Source of the DNA: Rhodoblastus sp963748385
Lineage (GTDB): Bacteria > Pseudomonadota > Alphaproteobacteria > Rhizobiales > Beijerinckiaceae
DNA length: 64,000 nt
Direction of reading: 5' to 3'
Assembly: GCA_963748385.1 (NCBI GenBank)
Contig: CAVVIQ010000013.1
Location: forward strand, 1 to 64,000
Below the pieces are notes generated by a model, which saw only the letters and a program-made list of their open reading frames with translations, was not told the origin of the DNA and did no database searches. Each line of letters opens with the position of its first letter. The first letter of the stretch is position 1. Below are positions 53,221-61,890 of this stretch, piece by piece. The position numbers were made by a program, and so were the translations under genes.

Positions 53221-53751
53221 ATGCGCAGCTTCAACCTCGACAAGGTCTATCAGAAACTCGAACCCGGCCCGGTCGTGCTGGTGACGACGGCCGACGGCGG
53301 CCGATTCAACGTCATGACCATGTCCTGGCACATGATGGTGGAGTTCAATCCGCCGCTGATCGCCTGCGTCGTCAGCGAGGCCAATTTTTCCCACCGGGCG
53401 CTGAAGAAAACCGGCGAATGCGTGATCGCGATCCCGCCTGCCGATCTTGCCGAAACCGTCGTCGCCATCGGCAATTGCTCGGGCCGCGAGGTCGACAAAT
53501 TCGCGCATTTCGGCCTCACGGCCCTGCCGGGCCACGAGGTCTCCGCGCCGCGGATCGCGCAATGTATCGTCAATATCGAATGCAAGGTTGTGGATCACGC
53601 GCTGGTCGCGCGCTATAACCTGTTCATTCTCGAAGCGGTGAAGGCCTGGGTCGATCCGGAGCGGGTGAGGGCGAAAACCTTGCACCATTGCGGCTACGGC
53701 CGATTCCTGCTCGACGGCGAGGAGTTGCGCCTGCGGTCCGCCAAGGCTTGA
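53221..53751 (+). CDS. Flavin reductase-family protein
   Basis: The 176-residue protein fits the DIM6/NTAB flavin reductase family: KLEPGPVVLVTTADGGRFNVMTMSWHMMVEFNPPLI with the FMN pocket, SEANFSHRALKKTGECVIAIP, and GNCSGREVDKFAHFGLT. The family binds FMN and often reduces it with NAD(P)H. ATG 53221 lies where homology starts; the frame further upstream is a shadow of chrA. It differs from the RutF-like protein at 31 kb in having the extended NCSGREVDKF loop. Confidence 0.85.
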   Translation: MRSFNLDKVYQKLEPGPVVLVTTADGGRFNVMTMSWHMMVEFNPPLIACVVSEANFSHRALKKTGECVIAIPPADLAETVVAIGNCSGREVDKFAHFGLTALPGHEVSAPRIAQCIVNIECKVVDHALVARYNLFILEAVKAWVDPERVRAKTLHHCGYGRFLLDGEELRLRSAKA

Positions 53752-53791
53752 TCACGGAAATATTTTCAACCGGCAAGACGGGAGAGCGAAT

Positions 53792-54061
53792 ATGAAAGTT
53801 TATCGCCTGGAGCCGATCGACGTCGATCATCCATCCTGGAAATATTCGGTCGAGCAATCCCAGGTCTGGGCCTGCGCCCAGAGCCCGGCCGACGCCCGCG
53901 ATCTCGTCGCCGCCAGGACCGGCTTTTTCAAGCTGGCCGAGCCCGGCGCGGCCTCTCCCTGGAAGGACGAACGCGTGACCTCCTGCGTCGAGGAGCCGAC
54001 CATGAGCTATCCCAGCCCCGGCCAGGTCATCCGCGAGGACGGCAGCAAGGTCGTCGACTGA
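53792..54061 (+). CDS. Small conserved-looking hypothetical protein
   Basis: The 89-residue protein is read from ATG 53792 with GGGAGA upstream. It is rich in Trp and acidic residues (HPSWKYSVEQSQVWACAQSP, SPWKDERVTSCVEEP) and ends with a positionally ordered tail (YPSPGQVIREDGSKVVD). No signal peptide or membrane segment is seen. It follows the flavin reductase gene by 40 bp in the same direction and may be co-transcribed. I do not recognise the family. Confidence 0.65.
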   Translation: MKVYRLEPIDVDHPSWKYSVEQSQVWACAQSPADARDLVAARTGFFKLAEPGAASPWKDERVTSCVEEPTMSYPSPGQVIREDGSKVVD

Positions 54062-54333
54062 GGCGGGGCGTCCGTTGCGCCTTCGGCGAGCCGTCCCGGG
54101 CATTGCACGCGGAAGGCGCGGATGCGGATAAGACAACCTTGAGGTTGAATTGTTGTTTACCTCGCGCGGTTAATGTCGGGGCGCTTGCAGCCGTTGCGGC
54201 GCAGGCCCGATGTTCGGGGCGGGGTTCAACGTTGACGACAGTTCCAGCCGCGTCGCGTTCTTCCAGGAGCGTCGATCTCTTCGAGTCCGCGCGCGGCGAG
54301 GAAGCGCGGGGGTTGACTGACGGCGCCCTGCTC

Positions 54334-56562
54334 ATGGACGCCGCGCCGGCGCTGACGCTCGGCGGAGCGCTCGCGGGGGGCGATCTGGGCGGGCTCGTCA
54401 GCGTCGCGGCCTGGATCCTGATGGCGGCCGCCGCGGTCAAGATCGCCGTCGAGACCTTCGGGTCCAGGGCGGGCGGAGAGGCGGGCCCATCCACGATGAC
54501 GCGCGGCCTGGCCACGATCGCCGTGGCGGCGTCGCTCGGCTTCGTGACCCTGGCCGCCTATCTTGCCGGCGCGCCCGAGACTTTTCGCACCGCGGCGGTG
54601 ATCTCGACCTTCGGCTATGTCGCGTTCGCCGCAGAGCGCGACGACGCGTCGCCCTATATCGTCGATTTGCAGGCGCTCGCCGCCTTCAGCCTGTTCGTGG
54701 CCGGCCTCGCGGTCAACTGGGACCGCCACGCGCCGGTCGCCGTGGCGTCGGCGCTCGGCGTCGGCGTTTCGCTGTTTCTCGCCACGCGTCGGCGCGCCCG
54801 GCTCAGCGGCAAGGCGCTGGAGGCGGAGCGCCAGTTCACGGCGGCGCTGAACGGCATGAGCCAGTGCGTCGGCATGTTCGACGCCGCCGGGCGGCTGATC
54901 TCCTGCAACAGCCAGTTTCTGCGCATGTTCCGCCTCTCGGGCCCTCATGCGCGCGGGATGGCGGCCGAGGAGTTGCTCGCCAAGAAGCTCGGCGTGCGGC
55001 CGAAGTCAGCGCACAGCGCCGAAATCCTGTGCGAGGCGGCGCGCGGCATGACGCGGCGACGCTTCCGCTTTTCCGAAACGGTCGATCTCGTCGACGATCG
55101 CTGCATGGAGTTCACCTTCCAGCCGGTCCCGGACGGCTTTTCCCTTCTGATCGAGGATTGCACCGCGCGCCGCCAGTCGGAGCGCCGCGCCGAGCGCCTG
55201 GCCCGCGTCGACGACCTGACCGGCCTCGCCAACCGCGCCAGCTTCCGCGAGGAGCTGGAGCGGGAGACCGCCGCGATCGGCGACGACAGCCCGCCCTTCG
55301 CGGTGATGCTGGTCGATCTCGACCGTTTCAAACATGTCAACGATTTCCTCGGGCATCCGACAGGCGACAAGCTCCTGCAGCGGGTCGCGAAACGGATGCA
55401 GGAAATGGCGGGGGAGGGCGATGTGGTGGCGCGGCTCGGCGGCGACGAATTCGTCTTCCTGCGCCGTTGCGGACAGGATGACGCCGGGCTGTTCGCGGCG
55501 CAGGCGGTCGAAACCCTCAGCGAGCCCTATCATGTCGACAGCTCGAAACTGCTCATCGGCGCTTCGATCGGCATAGCCATGGCGTCGAAGGACGGGGCGA
55601 ACGCCAGCGAATTGATGAAGGCGGCGGACATGGCGCTCTACGCCGCCAAGGACGCGGGACGCGGCGCCTATCGCTTTTTCGACAAGAGCATGGCGGACAA
55701 CGCCCTTCGCAAGCAGGAGCTCGAACACGACCTGCGCATCGGCATCGGCCGCAACGAACTCGAGGTCCATTACCAGCCGATCGTCAGCCTCGCCAAACGC
55801 CGCATTTCCGCCTGCGAGGCTCTGGTGCGCTGGCGCCATCCCACGCTCGGCATGGTCTCGCCCGGCGAATTCATGGAAATCGCGGAAGAATCCGGCGTCA
55901 TCGTCCAGCTCGGGGAATGGGTGCTGCGCCAGGCCTGCCTCGACGCGAAGGCCTGGCCGCGCGACGTGAGGCTGGCGGTCAATTTTTCGGCGATCCAGTT
56001 CACCCGCGGCAATGTCGCGGACATGGTGCGCCGGGTGCTCAAGGAGACCAAATTTCCGTCCGCGCGGCTGGAAATGGAAATCACGGAATCGGTGCTGATG
56101 CATGACGCCGATTCCGTGCTCGCGACCATCGACGAAATGCGCGAAATGGGGGTGCGCGTCGCGCTCGACGATTTCGGCACCGGCTATTCGTCGCTGGCCT
56201 ATCTCAGCCGCTTCCGCCCCAACAAGGTCAAGATCGACCAGAGCTTCGTCCGCGACATGGACAAGAACGGGACCTCGCTGGCGATCATCAAGGCGGTGAA
56301 GGCGATCGTGTCGGAGCTGGGCATCGACATGCTGGTCGAAGGCGTCGAAACCATGGAGCAGTTCGAAATCCTGCGCGCCAACGGGGCCGACGAGGCCCAG
56401 GGCTATCTTTTCAGCAAGCCGCGGCCGGCGGCGGAAATCGCGCGCTTCGTCGCCGATCCGGCGCAACTGGTGCGCGGCCGCAAATTGATCACCGAGACCT
56501 CGGCTCCCTGGGTGAAATCCTTCGAGCGCGTCAATCCCTCGGTCGCGCAAAGCGTGAATTGA
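54334..56562 (+). CDS. Membrane GGDEF-EAL protein with PAS domain
   Basis: The 742-residue protein (from ATG 54334) has about four or five N-terminal membrane helices (20-150), a PAS-like domain (about 165-285), GGDEF (ARLGGDEF, GGDEF at 369-373) and EAL (EALVRW at 495-500; DDFGTGYSSLAYLSRF later). Both catalytic signatures look intact, so it could make and degrade cyclic-di-GMP. The inhibitory RxxD site before GGDEF is absent (Gly at the Arg position). The start is uncertain: the frame is open to 54103 and TTG 54313 has a better ribosome binding site. Confidence 0.9.
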   Translation: MDAAPALTLGGALAGGDLGGLVSVAAWILMAAAAVKIAVETFGSRAGGEAGPSTMTRGLATIAVAASLGFVTLAAYLAGAPETFRTAAVISTFGYVAFAAERDDASPYIVDLQALAAFSLFVAGLAVNWDRHAPVAVASALGVGVSLFLATRRRARLSGKALEAERQFTAALNGMSQCVGMFDAAGRLISCNSQFLRMFRLSGPHARGMAAEELLAKKLGVRPKSAHSAEILCEAARGMTRRRFRFSETVDLVDDRCMEFTFQPVPDGFSLLIEDCTARRQSERRAERLARVDDLTGLANRASFREELERETAAIGDDSPPFAVMLVDLDRFKHVNDFLGHPTGDKLLQRVAKRMQEMAGEGDVVARLGGDEFVFLRRCGQDDAGLFAAQAVETLSEPYHVDSSKLLIGASIGIAMASKDGANASELMKAADMALYAAKDAGRGAYRFFDKSMADNALRKQELEHDLRIGIGRNELEVHYQPIVSLAKRRISACEALVRWRHPTLGMVSPGEFMEIAEESGVIVQLGEWVLRQACLDAKAWPRDVRLAVNFSAIQFTRGNVADMVRRVLKETKFPSARLEMEITESVLMHDADSVLATIDEMREMGVRVALDDFGTGYSSLAYLSRFRPNKVKIDQSFVRDMDKNGTSLAIIKAVKAIVSELGIDMLVEGVETMEQFEILRANGADEAQGYLFSKPRPAAEIARFVADPAQLVRGRKLITETSAPWVKSFERVNPSVAQSVN

Positions 56563-57040
56563 CGCGCGCCTCGACCGTATGCGCCGATCAGGCGCCATGA
56601 GCCCCGCAGGCCTGAGTTTTCGGCGCGCGCCAGCGCTCGATATTCCCATCGCGTCGCGCCGCCGTCGATCCGCGCCTCGAGTCCCGGCGGCGTCCTTTTT
56701 GGCGCCGGCGGCGTCTCGGAGCCGCCCATCCGCCGGGCGCGCGAAGCGTCACAAAATCGTGATTTCGGTGAAATATTCGCCGTCGGACAAAGCCGGGGCG
56801 CCCAAAGGCGCGCGATTGCCAACGTTTTTAGCAGGCGAAGCGCGAATTGTGGTCGAATAAATCTAGCCAGACAGGGGATTTTGCTGCTAAAAGGCAATGA
56901 CGCGGGCTTTGGATAAACGACAGACACCAGCGGCTGGCGATTCTGGGCGGTCAATTGCGGCTGTCGCGGGAGTAAGGCGTCGACGGTTCCACTCTCGGGC
57001 CGGCGGCGGAATTGAAATTGGCGGAGAACTAAAGGCGGAC
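56563..57040. other. Long leader region of the cold-shock-domain gene
   Basis: No gene is supported. The last 150 bases, before 57041, are less GC-rich and could be a transcribed leader, as is common before cold-shock genes. Short ORFs here (56579-56860 and the extension from 56897) have no protein-like features. Confidence 0.45.
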
Positions 57041-57721
57041 ATGAGCAAAGGTAAAGATTTCCGAGGACCCCGTAAGCGCGGTTTTGATGACGACGGGCCC
57101 TCTCCCTTCGACAGTCCGCGCCAGTTTCGCCAACCCCGCTCCTTCGATCGTCCGCCCATGGGCGGCGGTTTCGGAGGAGAATTCGCGCCCCCGCCGGCTA
57201 CCGGCGCCAGCGCCGCCAACGCCGTCGATGCGGTCGTGAAATGGTTCAAGGGCGACAAGGGCTTCGGCTTCGTCGAGCTGGCGAACGCCGGCGGCGACGC
57301 CTTCCTGCATATCAACGCGCTGCAATCGGTCGGCTATGAAAGCGTTCCCCCGGGCGCGAAGCTGAAGGTTCTGGTCGCCAATGGCGTCAAGGGCCAGCAG
57401 GTGACTCGGGTTCTGGAAGTGGACACCGCCGGCGCCGCCGAGCGCGCGCCGCAGCGCAGTTTCGATGCGTCGCGGCCGCCTCCGCCGCGGCGCCAGCCCG
57501 ACATGAGCAATGCAGTGGAGCTGCAGGGCGCGGTCAAATGGTTCGACGGCGCCAAGGGCTTCGGCTTCGTTCAGGCCAATGACGGCGGAAAGGACGTTTT
57601 CGTCCATATTTCCATCCTCGGCCGGGCCGGCATTTCCGCGCTTCCCGAGGGCCAGCCGGTGACCATGATGGTGGTCGACACCCAGAAGGGCCGCGAGGCG
57701 GTCTCCATCGCGCTCGCCTGA
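57041..57721 (+). CDS. Protein with two cold-shock domains
   Basis: The 226-residue protein has a basic, Arg/Phe/Gly-rich disordered head (1-60), then CSD1 (about 63-127, VVKWFKGDKGFGFVEL, DAFLHINAL) and CSD2 (about 159-226, AVKWFDGAKGFGFVQANDGGKDVFVHISIL). Each CSD has the RNP1-like KGFGFV and RNP2-like FVHI/FLHI motifs for single-stranded RNA or DNA binding. They are joined by a Pro/Arg-rich linker (RPPPPRRQP). Double-CSD proteins are typical of alphaproteobacteria. ATG 57041 was chosen because upstream codons look non-coding. A strong terminator follows. Confidence 0.93.
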   Translation: MSKGKDFRGPRKRGFDDDGPSPFDSPRQFRQPRSFDRPPMGGGFGGEFAPPPATGASAANAVDAVVKWFKGDKGFGFVELANAGGDAFLHINALQSVGYESVPPGAKLKVLVANGVKGQQVTRVLEVDTAGAAERAPQRSFDASRPPPPRRQPDMSNAVELQGAVKWFDGAKGFGFVQANDGGKDVFVHISILGRAGISALPEGQPVTMMVVDTQKGREAVSIALA

Positions 57722-57754
57722 ATCGGGGCGGGAATCGCATAAAAGGAATCGGCT

Positions 57755-57781
57755 AGAGCAGGGCGAAAACCCTGCTCTTTT
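57755..57781 (+). terminator. Rho-independent terminator after the cold-shock gene
   Basis: AGAGCAGGG (57755-57763) pairs perfectly with CCCTGCTCT (57770-57778) around a CGAAAA loop, and is followed by TTTT. A textbook intrinsic terminator. Confidence 0.88.
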
Positions 57782-57797
57782 CATTTGGGGTACCGAT

Positions 57798-58718
57798 ATG
57801 CAGCCGTCGAGCGACATCGAGCGTCTTCTCGAAATCATGGCCGCCCTGCGCACGCCGAAAACCGGCTGCGCCTGGGATCTGGCGCAGGACTTCAAGAGCA
57901 TCGCCCCCTATGCGATCGAGGAAGCCTGCGAGGTGGTCGACGCGATCGAGCGCGAGGATTTCGTCGACCTGCGCGACGAACTCGGCGACCTTCTGTTGCA
58001 GGTGGTGTTCCACGCGCAGATGGCCCGCGAAAAAGGTCTGTTCGATTTCGGCGGGGTGGTCGAAGCCGTCACAGCCAAGATGATCCGCCGTCATCCCCAT
58101 GTCTTCGGCGAGCCGTCGCATCGCACGCCCGAGGCGGTCGAGGGCGCCTGGGCCGAGATCAAGGCGCGGGAAAAAGCGGAAAAGGCGGCGGTCCGGCGCG
58201 CGGCTGGCCTGCCGGAACAGGCGCGGCAGGGCCATCTGGCCGATATTCCCGTGGCGCTCCCGGCGCTGACCCGAGCCGTCAAATTGCAGGAAAAGGCGTC
58301 CAAGGTCGGTTTCGACTGGAACGACGCGCGTCTGGTGCTGGCGAAAATCCGCGAGGAATGCGACGAGGTCGAGGAAGCGCTCGACCGTGGCGACATGGCC
58401 CATGTCGCCCATGAGGTCGGCGACGTTCTGTTCGCGGTCGCCAACCTCGCCCGCCACGCCAGGACCGACCCGGACACGGCGCTTCGCGGCTGCAACGCCA
58501 AATTCGAACGCCGATTCCTCCATATAGAGCGGGAGCTGGAGCGCCAGGGCCGCAAACTGGGCGAAGTCCCGCTGGCCGAGATGGACGCCTTGTGGGACGA
58601 GGCGAAGGAGAAAGAGCGGCAGGCGTCGCCTTCCCTCCAGTCGGTCAAAATTTCGCTCTCCAATCGTGCGACGGCCTTGCGCAAAGCCGAGAAAACGCCG
58701 AAAACCGGCGCCCAGTAA
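57798..58718 (+). CDS. mazG: Nucleoside triphosphate pyrophosphohydrolase MazG
   Basis: The 306-residue protein has the two MazG domains. The first includes CAWDLAQDFKSIAPYAIEEACEVVDAI and ELGDLLLQVVFHAQ. The second includes KASKVGFDWNDA, EECDEVEEALDRGD and HEVGDVLFAVANLAR. The paired Glu residues bind Mg2+. It hydrolyses house-cleaning NTPs. There is a roughly 30-residue C-terminal extension beyond typical MazG that ends PKTGAQ. It starts just after the csp terminator and is followed by lepB. Confidence 0.94.
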   Translation: MQPSSDIERLLEIMAALRTPKTGCAWDLAQDFKSIAPYAIEEACEVVDAIEREDFVDLRDELGDLLLQVVFHAQMAREKGLFDFGGVVEAVTAKMIRRHPHVFGEPSHRTPEAVEGAWAEIKAREKAEKAAVRRAAGLPEQARQGHLADIPVALPALTRAVKLQEKASKVGFDWNDARLVLAKIREECDEVEEALDRGDMAHVAHEVGDVLFAVANLARHARTDPDTALRGCNAKFERRFLHIERELERQGRKLGEVPLAEMDALWDEAKEKERQASPSLQSVKISLSNRATALRKAEKTPKTGAQ

Positions 58719-58723
58719 CCGAA

Positions 58724-59512
58724 ATGAAGATGAGCGAATCCATGAGCGACAGAGCGCCCGCCGTCAGGAAATCGGAAGGCGGAATCGGCGAAACGATCAT
58801 CGTGATCCTGCAGGCGCTGGCGATCGCTCTCGTCGTGCGGACTTTTCTGTTCCAGCCCTTCAATATTCCCTCGGGCTCGATGATCCCGACCCTGGACATC
58901 GGCGACTACCTCTTCGTCTCGAAATACAGCTATGGCTATTCGCGCTATTCCTTCCCCTTCGGCTTTCCGCCGTTCCAGGGCCGCATTTTCGCCTCGGCGC
59001 CGCGTCGCGGCGACATCGTGGTGTTCAAGCTGCCGCGCGACAACGAGACCGATTACATCAAGCGTGTGATCGGCCTGCCGGGCGACAAGATCGAGATGAA
59101 GAAGGGCCGGCTCTATATCAACGACCAGGAAGTTCCGCGCGAGCCGATCAAGGAGGTCGAGACCGACGACCTTTACGGCCATTACGGTCCTGTCCCGACC
59201 TACAAGGAAACCCTGCCCAACGGGGTTGCGCACACCATCATCGAAATCCAGGGCGACGACGGTTTCAATGATAACGCCGGGCCGTTCCTGGTGCCGCCGA
59301 ACCATTATTTCATGATGGGCGACAATCGCGACAATTCCACCGATTCCCGTGTGCCGCAGGACCAGGGCGGCGTCGGCTATGTGCCCGTCGAAAATATCGA
59401 GGGCCGGGCGGAAATGATCTTCTTCTCGGTCGGCGACGGGGCGCCCGCCTGGGAATTCTGGCGCTGGCCCTGGACCCTGCGCGTCAATCGTCTCTTCAAA
59501 GTGGTCCGATGA
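58724..59512 (+). CDS. lepB: Signal peptidase I
   Basis: The 262-residue protein has one N-terminal membrane helix (about 22-40, IIVILQALAIALVVRTFLF), then the catalytic Ser in IPSGSMIPTL (Ser52) and the general-base Lys in DYIKRVIGLPGDK (Lys113). Box E is present as MMGDNRDNSTDSR. It cleaves Sec and Tat signal peptides at the outer face of the inner membrane. ATG 58724, 58730 and 58742 are close alternatives. Its stop overlaps the start of rnc (ATGA), the usual lepB-rnc coupling. Confidence 0.96.
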   Translation: MKMSESMSDRAPAVRKSEGGIGETIIVILQALAIALVVRTFLFQPFNIPSGSMIPTLDIGDYLFVSKYSYGYSRYSFPFGFPPFQGRIFASAPRRGDIVVFKLPRDNETDYIKRVIGLPGDKIEMKKGRLYINDQEVPREPIKEVETDDLYGHYGPVPTYKETLPNGVAHTIIEIQGDDGFNDNAGPFLVPPNHYFMMGDNRDNSTDSRVPQDQGGVGYVPVENIEGRAEMIFFSVGDGAPAWEFWRWPWTLRVNRLFKVVR

Positions 59513-60240
59513 AGGCAAAGCCGGTACGGGAGCCGGATCAGGACGCGCTCGCCGCCCTGCAGGAGCGCATCGGCCATTTTTTTGCCGAGCCGGTCTTGCT
59601 CCTGCGCGCGCTGACCCATGTCAGCGCCTTGCCGGCGGCCCAGGCGCAAAGGCGCGTCGATTCGTACCAGCGGCTCGAGTTTCTCGGCGACCGCGTGCTC
59701 GGCCTCGCCGTCTGCGAAATGCTCTTTCACCAGTTTCCCGAGGCCGAGGAGGGCGAATTGTCCCGCCGGCTCGCCGATCTGGTGCGCAAGGAGACCTGCG
59801 CCGAAGTGGCGCGGGGCTGGGACGTCGGCGAAGTCGTCCGGCTGGGCGAGGGCGAGGCGCAGACGGGCGGCGCGGCCAAGGCCGCGATCCTCGGCGACGT
59901 CTGCGAATCCATTCTCGGCGCCATTTTCATCGACGCCGGTTTCGCGGCGGCGCGCGAGACAGTGCGGCGCTTTTTCGGCGACAAGATGCTCAATCCCGCG
60001 CGGCCCTTGCGCGATCCCAAGACCGTTCTGCAGGAATGGGCGCAGGCGCGCGGCCTGCCGCCGCCATCCTACCGCCAGTCCGGGCGGATCGGGCCGGACC
60101 ACGCGCCCGTCTTCATCATCGAGGTTTCGGTCGTGGGTTTCGAGCCGGCCGCGGGCGAGGGCAGTTCGAAACGCTTCGCGGAACAGGCCGGCGCCCAGAA
60201 ATTCCTGTCCCGAGAGGGCGTCTGGAAGGAAAGCGCGTGA
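59509..60240 (+). CDS. rnc: Ribonuclease III
   Basis: The 243-residue enzyme has the signature YQRLEFLGDRVLGLAV (53-68) with the catalytic acids, the second acidic site in GDVCESILGAIFID, and a C-terminal double-stranded-RNA binding domain (DPKTVLQEWAQARGLPPPSY; GSSKRFAEQAGAQKFL). It cuts rRNA precursors and structured mRNAs. The start overlaps lepB by four bases, and the stop overlaps the era GTG (GTGA), so all three genes are tightly coupled. Confidence 0.97.
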   Translation: MKAKPVREPDQDALAALQERIGHFFAEPVLLLRALTHVSALPAAQAQRRVDSYQRLEFLGDRVLGLAVCEMLFHQFPEAEEGELSRRLADLVRKETCAEVARGWDVGEVVRLGEGEAQTGGAAKAAILGDVCESILGAIFIDAGFAAARETVRRFFGDKMLNPARPLRDPKTVLQEWAQARGLPPPSYRQSGRIGPDHAPVFIIEVSVVGFEPAAGEGSSKRFAEQAGAQKFLSREGVWKESA

Positions 60241-61149
60241 GCGAAGCCGACATCTCCCTCGCGTTGCGGCTTCGCCGCCTTGATCGGCGCGCCCAACGCC
60301 GGAAAATCCACGCTGCTCAACCGGCTGGTCGGCGCCAAAGTCTCGATCGTCTCGCGCAAGGTCCAGACCACCCGCGCCCTGGTGCGCGGCATCGCGCTCG
60401 AAGGCCCGGCGCAGATCGTCTTCGTCGATACGCCCGGCATTTTCGCGCCCAAGCGCCGGCTCGACCGCGCCATGGTCACGTCCGCCTGGGGCGGGGCGGG
60501 CGACGCCGACGTCGTCTGCCTGCTGGTGGACGCCCGCAAGGGCGTGGACGAGGAGGTCGAGGCGATTCTTGAAAAGCTGACGCAGCTCAAGGCGCCGAAG
60601 ATCCTGGTGCTGAACAAGATCGACACGATCGACCACGAGAAACTTCTCGGCCTCGCCGCCGATCTCAATGCGCGCCTTGCCTTCGCCGACACGTTCATGA
60701 TCTCGGCGCTGAAAGGCCATGGCGTCGAAAAATTCCGCGAAAAACTCTGCAGCTACATGCCGGTCGGCCCCTGGCTTTATCCCGAGGACCAGATTTCCGA
60801 CGCGCCCTTGCGGGCTCTGGCCGCCGAAATCACCCGGGAAAAGCTGTTCGAGCGCCTGCATGACGAGCTGCCCTATCAGTCCACGGTCGAGACCACCATG
60901 TGGACCGACCAGAAGGACGGCTCCGCGCGCGTCGAGCAGACCATTTACGTCACCCGCGACGGCCAGAAGAAGATCGTGATCGGGGAGGGCGGGCGCACCA
61001 TCAAGGCGATCGGCCAGGCGGCGCGGAAAGAGATCATCGAGGCGGCGGAACAGAACATCCATCTGTTCCTGTTCGTGAAAGTGCGCGAGAATTGGGGCGA
61101 CGACCCGGAGCGTTATCGCGAAATGGGGCTGGAGTTCCCCAAGAACTGA
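60237..61149 (+). CDS. era: GTPase Era, with apparent single-base frameshift
   Basis: The expected start is GTG 60237 (MSEADISLA), overlapping the rnc stop. As written, the TT at 60264-60265 shifts the frame. With one T removed it reads CGFAALIGAPNAGKST, the normal Era P-loop, and the protein is 303 residues. Downstream are VDTPGIFAPKRRLDR, LNKIDTID and the KH domain with VIGEGGRTIKAIGQAARKEI. Era binds 16S rRNA in 30S assembly. Because it is normally indispensable, I suspect a sequence error rather than a dead gene; an internal TTG start at 60280 would lose the P-loop lead strand. Confidence 0.92.
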
Positions 61150-61162
61150 GGAGCTTGCGGCC

Positions 61163-61873
61163 ATGGAATGGTCGGAGCGCGGCCTGATCCTCGGGGCGAA
61201 GAAACATGGCGAGACCAGCGTCATCCTGGAGCTGATGACGCGCGCCCATGGCCGCCATCTCGGCGTGGTGCGCGGCGGGCGCTCCAAGACCATGCAGCCG
61301 GTGCTCCAGCCCGGCAGCGAGGTCGAGGTTTCGTGGCGGGCGCGTCTCGAAGAGCACCTCGGGGTTTACGCTGTCGAGGCGGCGGTCCTGCGCACCGATC
61401 TCCTGCTGTCGAACCCGCAAGGGCTGCACGGGGTCAACTGGCTCGCCGCGCTGCTGCGGCTTCTGCCCGAGCGCGACCCCCATCCCGGCCTTTACGACCG
61501 CGCCCATGTGCTGCTCGAACATCTGACCACGCCGCTGGCGCCGGCGCTGTTCGTTCATTTCGAAGTGGCCTTGCTCGCCGAGCTCGGTTTCGGGCTCGAT
61601 CTGGAGCAATGCGCGGCGACCGGCGCGCGCGACGATCTTGCCTATGTCTCGCCGAAATCGGGCCGCGCCGTCAGCCGGGAAGCCGGCGCGCCCTGGGCCG
61701 CGCGGCTGCTGCCGCTGCCGGCTTTCCTGCGCGAGCCGCCCGGCGCGCCGGTCGAGCGCGAAAAATTGCGCGAGGGTTTCCGGCTCACCGAATTCTTCCT
61801 CGTCCGCGACGTTTTCGCCCCGCGCGGCCTGACCGCGCCCGATTCGCGCGCCGCCTTCATCGCGCGCTTCTGA
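61163..61873 (+). CDS. recO: DNA repair protein RecO
   Basis: The 236-residue protein has the N-terminal OB fold (MEWSERGLILGAKKHGETSVILELMTRAHGRHLG) that begins RecO proteins, then an all-helical part with LLPERDPHPGLYDRAH and FEVALLAELGFGLDLEQCAATG. It loads RecA with RecF/RecR onto SSB-coated DNA. Placement directly after era is the standard order in Hyphomicrobiales. GAGG precedes ATG 61163. It converges with the epimerase gene. Confidence 0.95.
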   Translation: MEWSERGLILGAKKHGETSVILELMTRAHGRHLGVVRGGRSKTMQPVLQPGSEVEVSWRARLEEHLGVYAVEAAVLRTDLLLSNPQGLHGVNWLAALLRLLPERDPHPGLYDRAHVLLEHLTTPLAPALFVHFEVALLAELGFGLDLEQCAATGARDDLAYVSPKSGRAVSREAGAPWAARLLPLPAFLREPPGAPVEREKLREGFRLTEFFLVRDVFAPRGLTAPDSRAAFIARF

Positions 61874-61890
61874 AACGAGCCTGACTGAGG

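Noticed and set aside
56579..56860. 93-codon ORF before the cold-shock gene
   Set aside because: Arg/Ala/Ser-rich, no motif, no ribosome binding site; better explained as leader.
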